Shown: positions 17,745 through 27,464, numbered from the stretch's first letter. The stretch is 64,000 nucleotides of DNA from Lentisphaera araneosa HTCC2155 (GCF_000170755.1 NZ_ABCK01000012.1:62001-126000), one strand, 5' to 3'. The notes: a model not told the origin generated them from the letters alone. A program made the numbers and translations.

Positions 17745-20700
17745 ATGTTTAATTTAAAAATTCTAACTCTCGTATTTCTTGGGTGCAATATGCTCAGCGG
17801 CACCGAAAAAAGCGATAAGACGGCCTTTCCTCAACCGTTTAATACCGAGCTGACCCCGAACAAGGTGATGCCTGCTGAGGAGGCTGCTACGGGAATTCGC
17901 ATGCCGCCCGGTTTTCATGCCACTAGCTTTGCTTCGGAGCCGGCCGTACAACAACCGATTTCCATGACAAGCGATTCGCGGGGGCGACTTTGGGTGGTTG
18001 AAAACTATACCTACGGGCAAGGTCGCTTTCTGGATGTTGGTTTAGATAAACTCCGTGATCGCATTCTGATTTTAGAGGATACAGACAATGATGGCCGTCA
18101 TGACAAGCGAACTGTTTTCTGGGACGGGGGGCAAAAGTTAACTAGCATTGTTCTTGGCCGGGGTGGCGTTTGGGTTTTGGCTTTGCCGGAATTGCTTTTT
18201 ATCCCCGATGCCAACGGTGACGACATTCCCGATGGCGAACCCGAGGTAATCCTCGATGGCTTTAATTTTAAGAAAGGTGCTCATACTGTGGCAAATGGGC
18301 TGCGCTGGGGCCCCGATAACTGGCTTTACGGACGGCAAGGGATTATGCCGTACTCAAAGGTGGGGAAACCGGGTTCTCCCGACCAAGAGCGCACGCCTTT
18401 GAATGTCGGTATTTGGCGTTATCATCCGGAAAGGGAAGTCTTTGAAATCGTGGCACGGGGAACAACTAATCCCTGGGGTATGGATTGGGACGAGCATGGA
18501 GAACTATTTTTCATCAACACCGTAATTGGTCATCTCTGGCATGTCATTCCTGGCGCCCGCTACCGGCGCATGATGGGTCTGGATTCCGATCCACGTATCT
18601 ATGGGGTCATCGAGCAGACCGCTGACCACGTTCATTGGGCCGTCGAGGAGGACTGGACCGATGTACGTGCGGGCGTGACGGGTGCGACTATGGAAGCTGG
18701 AGGAGGCCATGCCCACACTGGCTTACTTTTTTATCAGGGTTCCCAGTGGCCAAAGGAATGGAATGGTCGATTGTTGACGATGAACTTCCATGGCCGGCGT
18801 TTCAACGTAGAACATGTGGAGCGCAAAGGGACCGGTTATGTGGCTCATCATGGCGAGGATAATTTCTTTTTTTCGGACCCTTGGTTTCGGGGTATTGACC
18901 TGATTCCCGCCCCGGATGGCGGAATCTTCGTCAGTGATTGGAGCGACACAGGCGAATGTCACGATCACGATGGCGTTCATCGCCTGAGCGGTCGCATTTA
19001 CAAGATTAGCTACGGAGCCTCTGAGCCCTTGAAATTTTCAGACCTCAAAAGTCTCGCTAATAAGGAACTCGCTCAACTGGCGCTCTCAAACAACGTTTGG
19101 CAGGAACGCATGAGCCGGCAGATTCTCGCCGACCGGGCTGCGGATGGCCAAGAAATGAGCTTGGCTATGGCCCACTTGCAAAAGTCTCTGGGCGCAGATG
19201 GTGCTGAAACGACGCAGCGCTTACGGGCGCTTTGGGCGCTCCATGCGATAAACGCTACGACCTGGGATCAATTGCTAGCCTTGCTCGATGCCGAGCCTGA
19301 ATCCATTCGCGCCTGGGCACTCCGTTTGCTGGAAGACGGCAGTCATAATTCCGAAGTATGGCGAAAAAATTTCCTGAGCCTTGCAAAGAATCGCCTGGGC
19401 CGCATGGCGGCAGCTGAAGCGAGTGGGCTTGTCCGCGTTACCTTGGCCTCGCTCTTACAAAAGCTTCCTTTGAAGCTGCGGCCGGCGCTGGCAGAGCCCT
19501 TGCTTGCGCGACAAGAGGATGCCGACGACCACAATCAACCCGTTATGCTTTGGTGCGGAATTTATGAAACCGCCGATCTCAATGATGGCCGTTTCGAGAG
19601 CTTAATCCTCGATGCCTCATTTCCACTGATTCAGCGCTGGGGCGCTCGTCTACTCACGGAGGAAATCGATCGCCACCCAGAGCGTATTGCCCGGCTACTG
19701 ACAAAAGTTTCCGAGCGGAAAGACGCCGTAAGTCAAAAGGCAATTCTCGATGGTCTCGCCGATGGACTTAGCGGCCGAAAAAAAGTTGAGAAACCATCTT
19801 CTTGGGATTTGCTTGTCTCCCGTATTAGCGAGAGTGCTGATGAGGAGGTTCAATACCGCTTGCATACCTTGGGGGCCGTTTTTGGTGATGGACTGGCGAT
19901 TAGTGGGTTGCGTGAGATTGCCTTAAATCCAAAGAACTCGCTTATGCAGCGGCAGCCGGCCCTGAAGGCCTTGGTTGATGCTCAGATACCTGGCCTTCGG
20001 GAAGTCTGCGAACAAGTCCTTAAAGTTGAAGGCCTTACTCTTACAGCGGTCCGGGGACTCGCTTTGTTTAAGGATCCCGCTATAGCCAAGCTGCTCGTCG
20101 ATAGTTGGCCTAGTTTTACGGGAAAAATCCGCAGACCAATAACGCGGACTTTGATAACGCGCTCGACATGGGTGCCTTATCTGCTCGATGGACTGGAGAA
20201 AGGAACCATCAAGACAACTCAGTTTCGTGCCTATGAGATTCGCCAAATTCGCAGTTTAGGGGATCCTCGAATCACCCAGCGCTTCAACGAATTGATGAAC
20301 TTGGAACCACCAAAGGCAGGGTCTAAAGAAGGATCTGAAGATTTCGCCAAGTGGCGAAAGACCCTTACGCCGGATACCTTGGCTAAAGCGGATATCGTCA
20401 AGGGTAAAGCCCTATTTAATGTACTTTGCACGGCTTGTCACAAAATGAATGGCGCCGGAGGAGAGATCGGTCCGGATCTTACGGGTGCCGCCCGCGATAA
20501 CTTGGAGTATTTACTGGGAAATATATTAACACCCAGCGCCGTGGTCGCGAAAGATTATCAGCAAGTTACTGTGAAACTCAAGGATGGGCGCGTTCTCGGT
20601 GGAACCGAGCAAACGAGTTCCAAAAATGTGTTCCGCTTGAAAACCGTGAGCGCTGTAATGAATATCGATCGCGCTGAGATTTTAGATGTGAAAAGATCTC

Positions 20701-20786
20701 AAACTTCCATGATGCCTCCGGGGCTTCTTAATTCTCTCAGTGAAGAACAGGTCCGAGATTTAATAGCCTTTCTGATGCGGAAGTAA
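17745..20786 (+). CDS. PVC-type membrane-bound dehydrogenase domain fused to HEAT repeats and c-type haem domain
   Basis: 1013 residues with an N-terminal signal (1-18; LGCNMLSG may be a lipobox with Cys12). Residues about 45-430 form a glucose/sorbosone-dehydrogenase-like propeller (FATEPAV-like opening FASEPAVQQP, then GRLWVVENYTYGQG, RWGPDNWLYGRQG, DWSDTGECHDHDG). Residues about 440-870 are HEAT-like helices. The C-terminal domain has haem motif CTACH (895-899) followed by GAGGEIGPDLTGAARD and VTVKLKDGRVLGG, matching the Pirellula/Verrucomicrobium haem-binding type. The protein probably oxidises sugars or alcohols in the periplasm and passes electrons to its own haem. It stands alone between two sulfatase units behind element P3. 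Confidence 0.88.
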   Translation: MFNLKILTLVFLGCNMLSGTEKSDKTAFPQPFNTELTPNKVMPAEEAATGIRMPPGFHATSFASEPAVQQPISMTSDSRGRLWVVENYTYGQGRFLDVGLDKLRDRILILEDTDNDGRHDKRTVFWDGGQKLTSIVLGRGGVWVLALPELLFIPDANGDDIPDGEPEVILDGFNFKKGAHTVANGLRWGPDNWLYGRQGIMPYSKVGKPGSPDQERTPLNVGIWRYHPEREVFEIVARGTTNPWGMDWDEHGELFFINTVIGHLWHVIPGARYRRMMGLDSDPRIYGVIEQTADHVHWAVEEDWTDVRAGVTGATMEAGGGHAHTGLLFYQGSQWPKEWNGRLLTMNFHGRRFNVEHVERKGTGYVAHHGEDNFFFSDPWFRGIDLIPAPDGGIFVSDWSDTGECHDHDGVHRLSGRIYKISYGASEPLKFSDLKSLANKELAQLALSNNVWQERMSRQILADRAADGQEMSLAMAHLQKSLGADGAETTQRLRALWALHAINATTWDQLLALLDAEPESIRAWALRLLEDGSHNSEVWRKNFLSLAKNRLGRMAAAEASGLVRVTLASLLQKLPLKLRPALAEPLLARQEDADDHNQPVMLWCGIYETADLNDGRFESLILDASFPLIQRWGARLLTEEIDRHPERIARLLTKVSERKDAVSQKAILDGLADGLSGRKKVEKPSSWDLLVSRISESADEEVQYRLHTLGAVFGDGLAISGLREIALNPKNSLMQRQPALKALVDAQIPGLREVCEQVLKVEGLTLTAVRGLALFKDPAIAKLLVDSWPSFTGKIRRPITRTLITRSTWVPYLLDGLEKGTIKTTQFRAYEIRQIRSLGDPRITQRFNELMNLEPPKAGSKEGSEDFAKWRKTLTPDTLAKADIVKGKALFNVLCTACHKMNGAGGEIGPDLTGAARDNLEYLLGNILTPSAVVAKDYQQVTVKLKDGRVLGGTEQTSSKNVFRLKTVSAVMNIDRAEILDVKRSQTSMMPPGLLNSLSEEQVRDLIAFLMRK

Positions 20787-20823
20787 GTCTAAGGCATGAA
20801 CCTTAAAACAAGGATACAATAAG

Positions 20824-20928
20824 ATGAAACTGTTCAAGCATACTCTGGCATCTACTTTCCTGACGGCCCTGATCATTGTTAGCGTATCGTACGACAGCGA
20901 AGAGAATGCGAAGGCCAGAGGCAGATAA
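20824..20928 (+). CDS. short secreted or membrane ORF, possibly a truncated gene
   Basis: 34 codons starting MKLFKHTLASTFLTALIIV, with a good signal-peptide or transmembrane profile, then a short charged tail and TAA. AAGG lies 7-13 nt upstream of the ATG. No family is recognised. It may be the leader of a lost protein, because the downstream sulfatase begins shortly after behind its own leader ORF. Confidence 0.3.
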   Translation: MKLFKHTLASTFLTALIIVSVSYDSEENAKARGR

Positions 20929-20966
20929 GCGCCCATTTGCCTCCGAAGACAAAAAACACAAGAACA

Positions 20967-21011
20967 ATGAATCGAATTAAAATGACAAACCGAACAAGGA
21001 AAACCAAATGA
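20967..21011 (+). CDS. conserved 14-codon leader ORF overlapping the 21008 sulfatase start
   Basis: MNRIKMTNRTRKTK, with stop TGA overlapping ATG 21008 (ATGA). It is homologous to the leader at 9390. Its codons include the AAGGA ribosome site of the sulfatase, so the ORF and the Shine-Dalgarno sequence are superimposed. Confidence 0.4.
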   Translation: MNRIKMTNRTRKTK

Positions 21012-22585
21012 AAAATATCTGTTGCACCATGGCTCTTGCCGGCTTTTCACTACTCCTAAACAGTACTGCCGCTGCGCCCAAGGACGCTGGAGCGTCACGC
21101 TCACCTAACATCATCTTTATTATAACGGATGACCATGGTTTTAATGATCTCGAAGCGACGGATCTGCGCGATGAGGTTGATATGCCGAATATCCACAAGC
21201 TGACGAGTAACGGTGCGCTGATGACGCAGGCCTATTGCACCGCGCCGCAGTGCGTACCATCACGGGCCGGCATTGTGACGGGGCGCTACCAGCAGAAGTT
21301 CGGCTTGGAGCGCAATGGCGAAGGACCCTTGCCGAAGAACCAACAGTCGATCGCTATGCGCCTAAAAAAGCGGGGCTATAAAACCGGCCATGTGGGCAAA
21401 TGGCATCTGGAGCCCAATCGCAAGACAACAAAATGGTTCGAAGAGACCGGCTGCACCAGTATGGCCGACGCGCCTAAAGAAGCGGTCAATGCGCATCGTC
21501 CGCAGGGATTCGGCTACGATGAATATGCTCAGGGATCCGGTAATACATACTGGTCGAACTTTGACGTAAACGGAAAGTCGCTCAAACCGCAGCAAATCAA
21601 TTACAAGATCTATGAGAAAAGAGCCCACACGAATAAATTTCGCCTCCAGATTCAAACCGAGCTGGCGCTGAATTTCATTGAACGACATGCGCCAAAGCCC
21701 GACCCGTTTTTCCTGTATCTCGCCTATTACGGCCCGCACTCGCCTCTGAACGCGCCGAAGTCGCTGACCGATCAAGTGCTGTCAGCTGAGGCCTTGGCTA
21801 CCAAAGGATACGACAACACCAAGAAACCGTATACAAACCGAAGTAATTTTGCCCGGCCTTACACGGAGGCCGAAGTGCGACAGCAGGGGTTGGCCTTGCT
21901 CAAGGGCATCGATAACGGCGTTGGCAAAATTATCCAGCAGCTGGAAAAATCGGGCGAGCTGGATAATACCATCCTCTTTTTTATGGGCGACAATGGCGCG
22001 CCCTTGTCGACGAAGTCGTGGGATGGATCGGTTAATGATCCGTGGATCGGTTCCAAGGGCATTATTTTAGAGGGAGGCGCACGCATACCTTACTTTGTGT
22101 ATTGGAAGGGAGTCATAGAAGCTCAGGTGTTTAAAAAAGCGGTGAATACTCTTGATGCCGGGGCTACAGCGGTGGCATTGGCAGGAGGTGACCCTTCAAA
22201 AGATTCGATGCTCGATGGCGTCGACCTGATGCCATTCCTAACTGGTAAGAATCAGCGTGAACTGAATCGCTACATCTATCAGCGCTACATGAATACGGCG
22301 GCCATAATCGACGGGAAATATAAATTCATGACCCATGAAAATGGTGAGGAACTGTTGTTTGACGTGTCCCTCGACGCACCGGGGAAACACAATGCGGCTA
22401 AAGAGCTTCATGAGACGGTCAATCTTATTAACAAGATGCCGGAAAAAGCCGCTGAGCTGCGCAAGGCCTTGGCGGATTGGAAAAACGACTTGCCAGTTCC
22501 GAAGTATGAAGGTGGCTACCACGATAGCCTGCTGGACTTCATCGAAAAGCAGCGGGGAGCTCCAGGGACTGCAAGGCGCAGATAA
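21008..22585 (+). CDS. secreted sulfatase (S1 family)
   Basis: 525 residues. Signal peptide 1-23 resembles that of the GH106-like protein (AGFSLLLNSTAAA against AGFFLSINSTVAT). Metal-binding Asp41-Asp42 (TDDHGFNDLEA), formylglycine site CVPSR with Cys82 and RAGIVTGRYQQKFG. Then GKWHLEPN, YYGPHSPLNAPK and FMGDNGAPLS. The architecture resembles the 46138 enzyme (QCTPSR, DNGAPLK, GGxRxPYxVYWKG), so both probably act on related substrates. The base composition is visibly GC-richer than the small genes nearby. It ends before the repeat-rich gap at 22600. Confidence 0.9.
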   Translation: MKNICCTMALAGFSLLLNSTAAAPKDAGASRSPNIIFIITDDHGFNDLEATDLRDEVDMPNIHKLTSNGALMTQAYCTAPQCVPSRAGIVTGRYQQKFGLERNGEGPLPKNQQSIAMRLKKRGYKTGHVGKWHLEPNRKTTKWFEETGCTSMADAPKEAVNAHRPQGFGYDEYAQGSGNTYWSNFDVNGKSLKPQQINYKIYEKRAHTNKFRLQIQTELALNFIERHAPKPDPFFLYLAYYGPHSPLNAPKSLTDQVLSAEALATKGYDNTKKPYTNRSNFARPYTEAEVRQQGLALLKGIDNGVGKIIQQLEKSGELDNTILFFMGDNGAPLSTKSWDGSVNDPWIGSKGIILEGGARIPYFVYWKGVIEAQVFKKAVNTLDAGATAVALAGGDPSKDSMLDGVDLMPFLTGKNQRELNRYIYQRYMNTAAIIDGKYKFMTHENGEELLFDVSLDAPGKHNAAKELHETVNLINKMPEKAAELRKALADWKNDLPVPKYEGGYHDSLLDFIEKQRGAPGTARRR

Positions 22586-22599
22586 TAACTGAAAGATCA

Positions 22600-23041
22600 T
22601 CGATTCAAATAATTATTTCAGTAAGTTGTAAGTGCAGTCTTTCTATGCCATGCCTTCGGCATTCAATTATATTATTATCCAATCATACCCAAGGCTGACG
22701 AGGCTGCGTAAAAAACACTTTTTCAGGTGCAGAGCACCGATAGACAGTAGCGTGTGGTGCAGCCACAGGTGCGGAGAAATCGTTCTTATCCGCCCGTATG
22801 GCAATACCTCGCGGATGTGAGTCCGGCATAGTGTGTCGGACCCAAGTTTGGGCCCTGGCTTAATTCCGCTCTCATTTCCATGCCCCTCACGGGGCAGGCT
22901 ACATTCTAGTGGACTCACAGGTGAGCCCTGACAATATAGATATTTCTTTATTTTTCACACAGCCTGGCACGAAAGTGCCAGGTATGCAGGTAAAGCAAAA
23001 ACCTGAGTTCCAAGAGGACAGCATATTGTTAAAAATCTTAG
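22600..23041. repeat. repeat R1, copy a (split)
   Basis: The left part (22600-22699) and right part (22957-23041) match repeat R1 at 42685 and 44115. The hallmarks are the ATGCC-TTC-GGCAT hairpin, then CAATTATATTATTATCC, and on the right the perfect hairpin CCTGGCAC-GAAA-GTGCCAGG followed by GAGTTCCAAGAGGACA. Between the two parts a different, GC-richer 257-bp segment (22700-22956) replaces the usual middle. At its right end the repeat runs directly into a sulfatase fragment. Confidence 0.7.
22700..22956. other. hairpin-dense GC-richer segment, possible structured RNA
   Basis: Inverted repeats follow one another closely: GGTGC-AGA-GCACC, GTCCG..CGGAC, CCCAA-G-TTTGGG, TGCCCC-TCAC-GGGGCA and GGACTCAC-AG-GTGAGCCC. 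No convincing coding frame is present on either strand. It is distinctly GC-richer than its surroundings and lies inside repeat R1. It could be a structured RNA, the end of a mobile element, or an inserted repeat. Confidence 0.4.
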
Positions 23042-23045
23042 AGGC

Positions 23046-23150
23046 TCAAGATAAACCTAAGGTTTTGCTTATAGCAGTGGATGACCTCAATGATTGGATA
23101 GGTGCATGGAGGTCATCCCGAGGCAAAAACACCAAATATAGATTTCCTAG
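23046..23150 (+). pseudogene. fragment of iduronate-sulfatase-like gene
   Basis: The translation DKPKVLLIAVDDLNDWIGA matches the 7737 sulfatase (DKPNVLIIAVDDLNDWIGV), then goes out of frame while the DNA still resembles it to about 23150 (the GGCAAAAACACCAAA stretch). It is joined directly to the R1 repeat at its left side, giving a chimeric open frame 22909-23208. It is one of three such fragments in the window and is non-functional. Confidence 0.75.
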
Positions 23151-23185
23151 AACATTACCGGGAAAATTATTTTTAAACGACATAA

Positions 23186-23200
23186 TTGCGCAGTTCGCAA
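23186..23200. repeat. palindromic mini-repeat, copy 2
   Basis: TTGCGCAGTTCGCAA. The following 50 bp are nearly identical to those after copy 1 (6185-6237), so the mini-repeat and promoter P4 travel together. Confidence 0.5.
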
Positions 23201-23245
23201 AACCGTGATTATAAATCCCCTTAAATGAATCTTTTTTCTTACTTT

Positions 23246-23274
23246 CTGTCATTTTATGAATTCTCACTACAACT
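23246..23274 (+). promoter_or_regulatory. putative shared promoter element P4
   Basis: CTGTCATTT, 14 nt, ACAACT (23269-23274), about 80 nt before the DUF1552 gene. The upstream 40 bp match P1 almost base for base. Confidence 0.52.
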
Positions 23275-23354
23275 TTAGTCCTAAACAATTGTGCTGAGTC
23301 GCAGAATAAAATTTCACTTAGCAGGGAATAATCTAAGTTAATAAGAGGATGGCT

Positions 23355-24671
23355 ATGATAAATCGTCGAGATATTTTGAAGGGCATGGCCGTTTCCGGCA
23401 GCTATTTGGGACTGGGAATGTTTCCCCAATTTGCCCAAGCTGCCACAAGTGCTAGTACTAAACCAAAACGAATTATTTTCTTTTTGCAGAATCAAGGTTT
23501 TGAGTCAGGTACCTGCTTGCCAAAGAATGTAGACAAAACGCATTCTCTCAAAGGTGTCAGTCTCCCCAAACCCATTGCAGCACTGGAACCTTACCGAGAT
23601 AAACTGAATATTATTTACGGCCTGCACGGCAAACATACCAGCCCTACACATAGTGCCTATTTTGGGGCCTTGGGTGGCTACCGCGGCGGCGATGGCATTG
23701 GTCCGGCAGCAGAAACAATTGATCATCTCATTTCTCGTAAGTTGTCACAAACTATTATGCCTCATCTCTGTATTGGTTTTGACTCCCTCGAGGCTATGCG
23801 AGCGCGTCCAACGATCTCTACACTCTCGGCTTCAGGGCCAGGTCAGGGTATTCACATGTATTCTGATCCAAACCTGCTTTACAAAACGATCTTTGGCAGC
23901 ATCGCCAGTGATGAAATTTCTACTCAGTATAAGGTTGACTCCCAGATCTTGACCCGCGTTCAAAAGATGGCAACTCAAAAAGGCCTAGGCTTGCCTTCAG
24001 GGGAACGTCAGCGTTACGACAACTACTTACAGGGCTTTGCCGGTATGAATGATCTACGTGAGCGTTTGCAGGGCGCTTCACCACATCTCAAAAAGTTCAT
24101 GCCAGAGTATGACTCTCGTTATACGAACCCCGAATTCGAAACCGATTGGCACGATAGACTACTTGATTTAGGTATTGCTGCTTTGCAATCCGGGATCACG
24201 AATGTACTGACAGTGGGCTCGGGCCGTGGTCAAATTTTTGGTTCCTGGAAAGGTATTGGCGTTGAAGAGCAGGGGCACATGCTCGGGCACATGCCACAAG
24301 AGGGCAATCCCATCTGGGACAAGATTAGACATTACAACTGCCGTATGCTGATTAAACTCATGAAATCCCTCGAGGCGATCCCCGAAGGTGATGGTACTAT
24401 GATGGATAATACTTTGATCGTCTACACTAGTAATAATGCCGACAAACAGCATACTGATGGTTCTGTGTGGCCCTTTATGACCCTGGGAAATTGCAGTGGA
24501 CGCATGAAAATGGGACAATTTGTAAAAGTTGAAGGCAATCGTTCGATTAACTCCTTCTACATGACCCTGCTGGAAGCCATTGGTGCACCCGTCGAAAGCT
24601 TTAATATGAGTCCTCAGTTGGCCGAAAAATTTGACGATAAACTCGGTTCAATCGATGATCTTCTGGTATAG
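23355..24671 (+). CDS. DUF1552 family secreted protein
   Basis: An ATG at 23349 directly abuts AAGAGG. ATG 23355 has that site at 6-nt spacing and begins MINRRDILKGMAVSGSYLGLG, a Tat-type leader with twin Arg, so it is preferred (438 residues). The body shows the DUF1552 course: RIIFFLQNQGFESG, LSGLHGKHT-like IIYGLHGKHTSPTHSAY, DHLISRKL, and the C-terminal MMDNTLIVYTSNNADKQH and SINSFYMTLLEAIGAP. The family is exported and of unknown reaction. It is followed after 10 bp by a DUF1592 gene, the usual partner, here in the order DUF1552 then DUF1592. Confidence 0.88.
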   Translation: MINRRDILKGMAVSGSYLGLGMFPQFAQAATSASTKPKRIIFFLQNQGFESGTCLPKNVDKTHSLKGVSLPKPIAALEPYRDKLNIIYGLHGKHTSPTHSAYFGALGGYRGGDGIGPAAETIDHLISRKLSQTIMPHLCIGFDSLEAMRARPTISTLSASGPGQGIHMYSDPNLLYKTIFGSIASDEISTQYKVDSQILTRVQKMATQKGLGLPSGERQRYDNYLQGFAGMNDLRERLQGASPHLKKFMPEYDSRYTNPEFETDWHDRLLDLGIAALQSGITNVLTVGSGRGQIFGSWKGIGVEEQGHMLGHMPQEGNPIWDKIRHYNCRMLIKLMKSLEAIPEGDGTMMDNTLIVYTSNNADKQHTDGSVWPFMTLGNCSGRMKMGQFVKVEGNRSINSFYMTLLEAIGAPVESFNMSPQLAEKFDDKLGSIDDLLV

Positions 24672-24681
24672 AGAGAAAACC

Positions 24682-27129
24682 ATGTACTTTAAGATTATTA
24701 GATCCAGTATCCTGATAGTTAGTCTTAGCTTGGGACACACTATTTTTGCCACCGACAAGACTGATTTCGACTCCTTTGTTACTCCTTTTCTGGAAAAATA
24801 CTGTATCGACTGCCATGACGACGTCGATCAAGAAGGAGGGGTGGCCCTTCATGACCTTAAAGCCGTCACTCCTGAGAATGCCGCATTATGGATGCGTACA
24901 TGGGAACAAGTTGCTTTAAAGCAGATGCCTCCTAAAAAAAGAAAGGCCAGTAAACAGCCTTCGCTGGAAGAGCGTTTCCAACTATCTAATTGGATCACGG
25001 GCGAAATGGAATTGGCGATGAAAGATCACGGCGGCTTCAGTGCCCACCAGAGTGCTGCCAAGGGTAATCACCTTGATCATGATTTGCTCTTTGGCAAACT
25101 CGAAGCCAAACCAGAGCCGGGTTCCTCTCCGGCTAGAATTTGGCGTTTGTCTCCACAGGAGCACATGAACCGCCTCAATGATTTAATTAATGCTATTCCC
25201 GAGTACGACCCCCAGTACCCGGGAAGGAGAAGTCATGGAGACCCCATTCCTCCTGACAAATACGGCGATGCTAAAGTTTATTACAGCTTAGACAGGATAG
25301 TGGGTCACATAGGTGGTTTCGTGGCTTATGAAACCGCGGTTAGATCATTTCCTTCTGTGATGACCTTAAAATCCGCTCATGGATTAAAGAATTATTCAAA
25401 TCAATACTCAGTGAATGGCTCTGAGGTGGCACAGATCTCGACTGTAGCAAAAGATATCATTCATTACATGGCCTTTGGGCCCGATGCTCTGCCACATCAA
25501 TACGTCGATTCGAAGAAAGAGGTAGCTAAAGAGCACCTCAATCCCGATTTTAGGGGCTTGCCAAAAAGTCTTTTTTACAAAAAGGAAATGACTCGGCCAT
25601 TAAGCCCTGTTTACAGCTTATTAAATAAAGATGATGAATGGAATGACGATAAACTAAGAGAGGCTATTTACTTTTTGTACCGTGCTCTTACTTTCAAGGA
25701 TCCCAAGGAGAGTGAATCAAATGAATACCTGGATATTCTCAAAAATACGATAGCGAGTCTTGGGAAAAAGGATGGCCTAATACTGGGGCTCACGCCAATA
25801 TTTTTAGATAGGGATGCTTTGTATAGAACTGAATTGGCTGATTACGGTACGCCGGATGAATATGGCCGGGTCATGTTGCAGGGTGAGGAATTATTACTGG
25901 CGATCAACGCAGCCTTGGCTTATGTTGAACCCGATGCCGGCCTAAGGGAAGCTTTGAAAGCCGGGAAACTCAAAACTGTGGACGATGTTCGCCGGGAAGT
26001 CAAACGTTTACTGGATGACGAGAGTTTTAGAAAACCAAAAATTACGCAATTTTTTAGAGAGTACTTTGATTACGACTATGCCATAAAAATTGACAAGGAT
26101 AAAAATGCTGTTAATAAAGCTGGTGGAACATTGGCCAAACGCAATTACCAATCATCAGTTATCGGGCAGGTGGTCGCTACAGACCGACTCATTCAACTTA
26201 TTGTAGAGGAAGATACCGAAGTCCTGAAAAATTTATTGACCACCAACAGAGTGATCCTCGATCCAGAGAAGGATTGGCGTCAATTTAGTGTTTTGGAAGT
26301 TGAAAAAGAAGAGCGGGAACAATTCAAATTAGAGCTGAAGAAGGCAAAAGAAGAGCGAGAAAAAGCTAAGAAAGTCCTTGTGGATCCAAAGACAGGAGCT
26401 GGTTTCTTCAGCCAAGGCCAGAAAAAACCCATAAGGATGGTCTTTCCTACACCTAAGGGCTTTCTAAATAGTTTGGAATTACCAGGTCGAAAGATTGAAA
26501 CAATCGTTTCGAATAAAAGAAATAATATACTCACAACTTTACCCAAAGAGCAGCGCATGGGAATTTTAACTCAACCCAGTTGGTTGATATCCCATTCGGA
26601 TGCTATGGATAATCATGCTATTCTACGAGGTTTATGGGTACGCCAGCGTTTGTTGGGAGGTGCTGTTCCAGAAGTGCCCATCACTGTCGACGCCCAGCTT
26701 CCCGATCGACCCGACCATACACTTCGTCAACGCATGCATGTAACTCGTGAAAAAGAATGTTGGACTTGTCATCAAAAGATGGACCCATTGGGGCTGCCTT
26801 TCGAAACTTTTAATCACATCGGGCGTTTTGTTGAATTTGATCACGGCAAAAAGGTCGATGCCACAGGAGAGATTATTTATAGTGGGGATCCTGAACTGGA
26901 TGGGCCGGTGGAAAATGCTTTTGAAATGATTGAAAGGCTGGCCAAGAGTGAACGAGTAGAACAGGTCTTTGTACGTTACGCCTTCCGCTTTTGGATGGGC
27001 CGCAATGAAACTTTGGCTGACGCACAAACTTTACAAGAAGCTCACCGAGCTTATCGCGAGAGTGGTGGCAGCATGAAAGCTCTGATCCTCTATCTATTAA
27101 GTTCAGATGCTTTTCTGTATCGCAAATAG
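24682..27129 (+). CDS. DUF1592/DUF1588-type cytochrome-like protein
   Basis: The open frame begins at 24631 inside the upstream gene. ATG 24682, with GAGAG before it and a clean signal peptide (MYFKIIRSSILIVSLSLG), is preferred, giving 815 residues. The N-terminal haem motif CIDCH lies about 40 residues in, with DVDQEGGVALHDLK after it. The C-terminal motif CWTCHQKMDPLGLPFETFNHIGR corresponds to DUF1588, followed by the DUF1585 part ending LILYLLSSDAFLYRK. A charged helical stretch (EEREQFKLELKKAKEEREKAKK) is an unusual insertion. It is probably periplasmic and haem-bearing, co-expressed with the DUF1552 gene. Function beyond haem binding is unknown. Confidence 0.87.
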   Translation: MYFKIIRSSILIVSLSLGHTIFATDKTDFDSFVTPFLEKYCIDCHDDVDQEGGVALHDLKAVTPENAALWMRTWEQVALKQMPPKKRKASKQPSLEERFQLSNWITGEMELAMKDHGGFSAHQSAAKGNHLDHDLLFGKLEAKPEPGSSPARIWRLSPQEHMNRLNDLINAIPEYDPQYPGRRSHGDPIPPDKYGDAKVYYSLDRIVGHIGGFVAYETAVRSFPSVMTLKSAHGLKNYSNQYSVNGSEVAQISTVAKDIIHYMAFGPDALPHQYVDSKKEVAKEHLNPDFRGLPKSLFYKKEMTRPLSPVYSLLNKDDEWNDDKLREAIYFLYRALTFKDPKESESNEYLDILKNTIASLGKKDGLILGLTPIFLDRDALYRTELADYGTPDEYGRVMLQGEELLLAINAALAYVEPDAGLREALKAGKLKTVDDVRREVKRLLDDESFRKPKITQFFREYFDYDYAIKIDKDKNAVNKAGGTLAKRNYQSSVIGQVVATDRLIQLIVEEDTEVLKNLLTTNRVILDPEKDWRQFSVLEVEKEEREQFKLELKKAKEEREKAKKVLVDPKTGAGFFSQGQKKPIRMVFPTPKGFLNSLELPGRKIETIVSNKRNNILTTLPKEQRMGILTQPSWLISHSDAMDNHAILRGLWVRQRLLGGAVPEVPITVDAQLPDRPDHTLRQRMHVTREKECWTCHQKMDPLGLPFETFNHIGRFVEFDHGKKVDATGEIIYSGDPELDGPVENAFEMIERLAKSERVEQVFVRYAFRFWMGRNETLADAQTLQEAHRAYRESGGSMKALILYLLSSDAFLYRK

Positions 27130-27464
27130 CAAAAGTGGACAGGGCAGTAGCGATTGATCATAGTGATTTAATCTGCACAGCTTGGACTTTTACTTCAATA
27201 GAGCATGTAGGGAAAGATGCTCCTTTTTACATACGGACTCAGAAAGCATAGTTTGGGCTATGCCCTTGGTAAAGAAATTGTATTGAAATGAGGAGAAATT
27301 GCGAAATTTTTTCAATTAAAAATCTTTCTTTGTCATTTTGAGAAAGTTTAGGACAATAATCTAGCAAGAATATCACAGTGTCTCACACTTCATCAAATTC
27401 TGACCAAGAATCATCAGTTTTTAAATTATAAATGAGCTCAATAGAGCCAAATGGAATAAAAAAA
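27130..27464 (+). other. gap with promoter-like element P5 and no gene seen
   Basis: No coding frame can be supported. It holds element P5 (27330-27358). Confidence 0.4.
27330..27358 (+). promoter_or_regulatory. putative shared promoter element P5
   Basis: TTGTCATTT, 14 nt, ACAATA (27353-27358). GGACAATA is identical to P2. It lies about 105 nt before the lipoprotein start at 27465. Confidence 0.58.
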
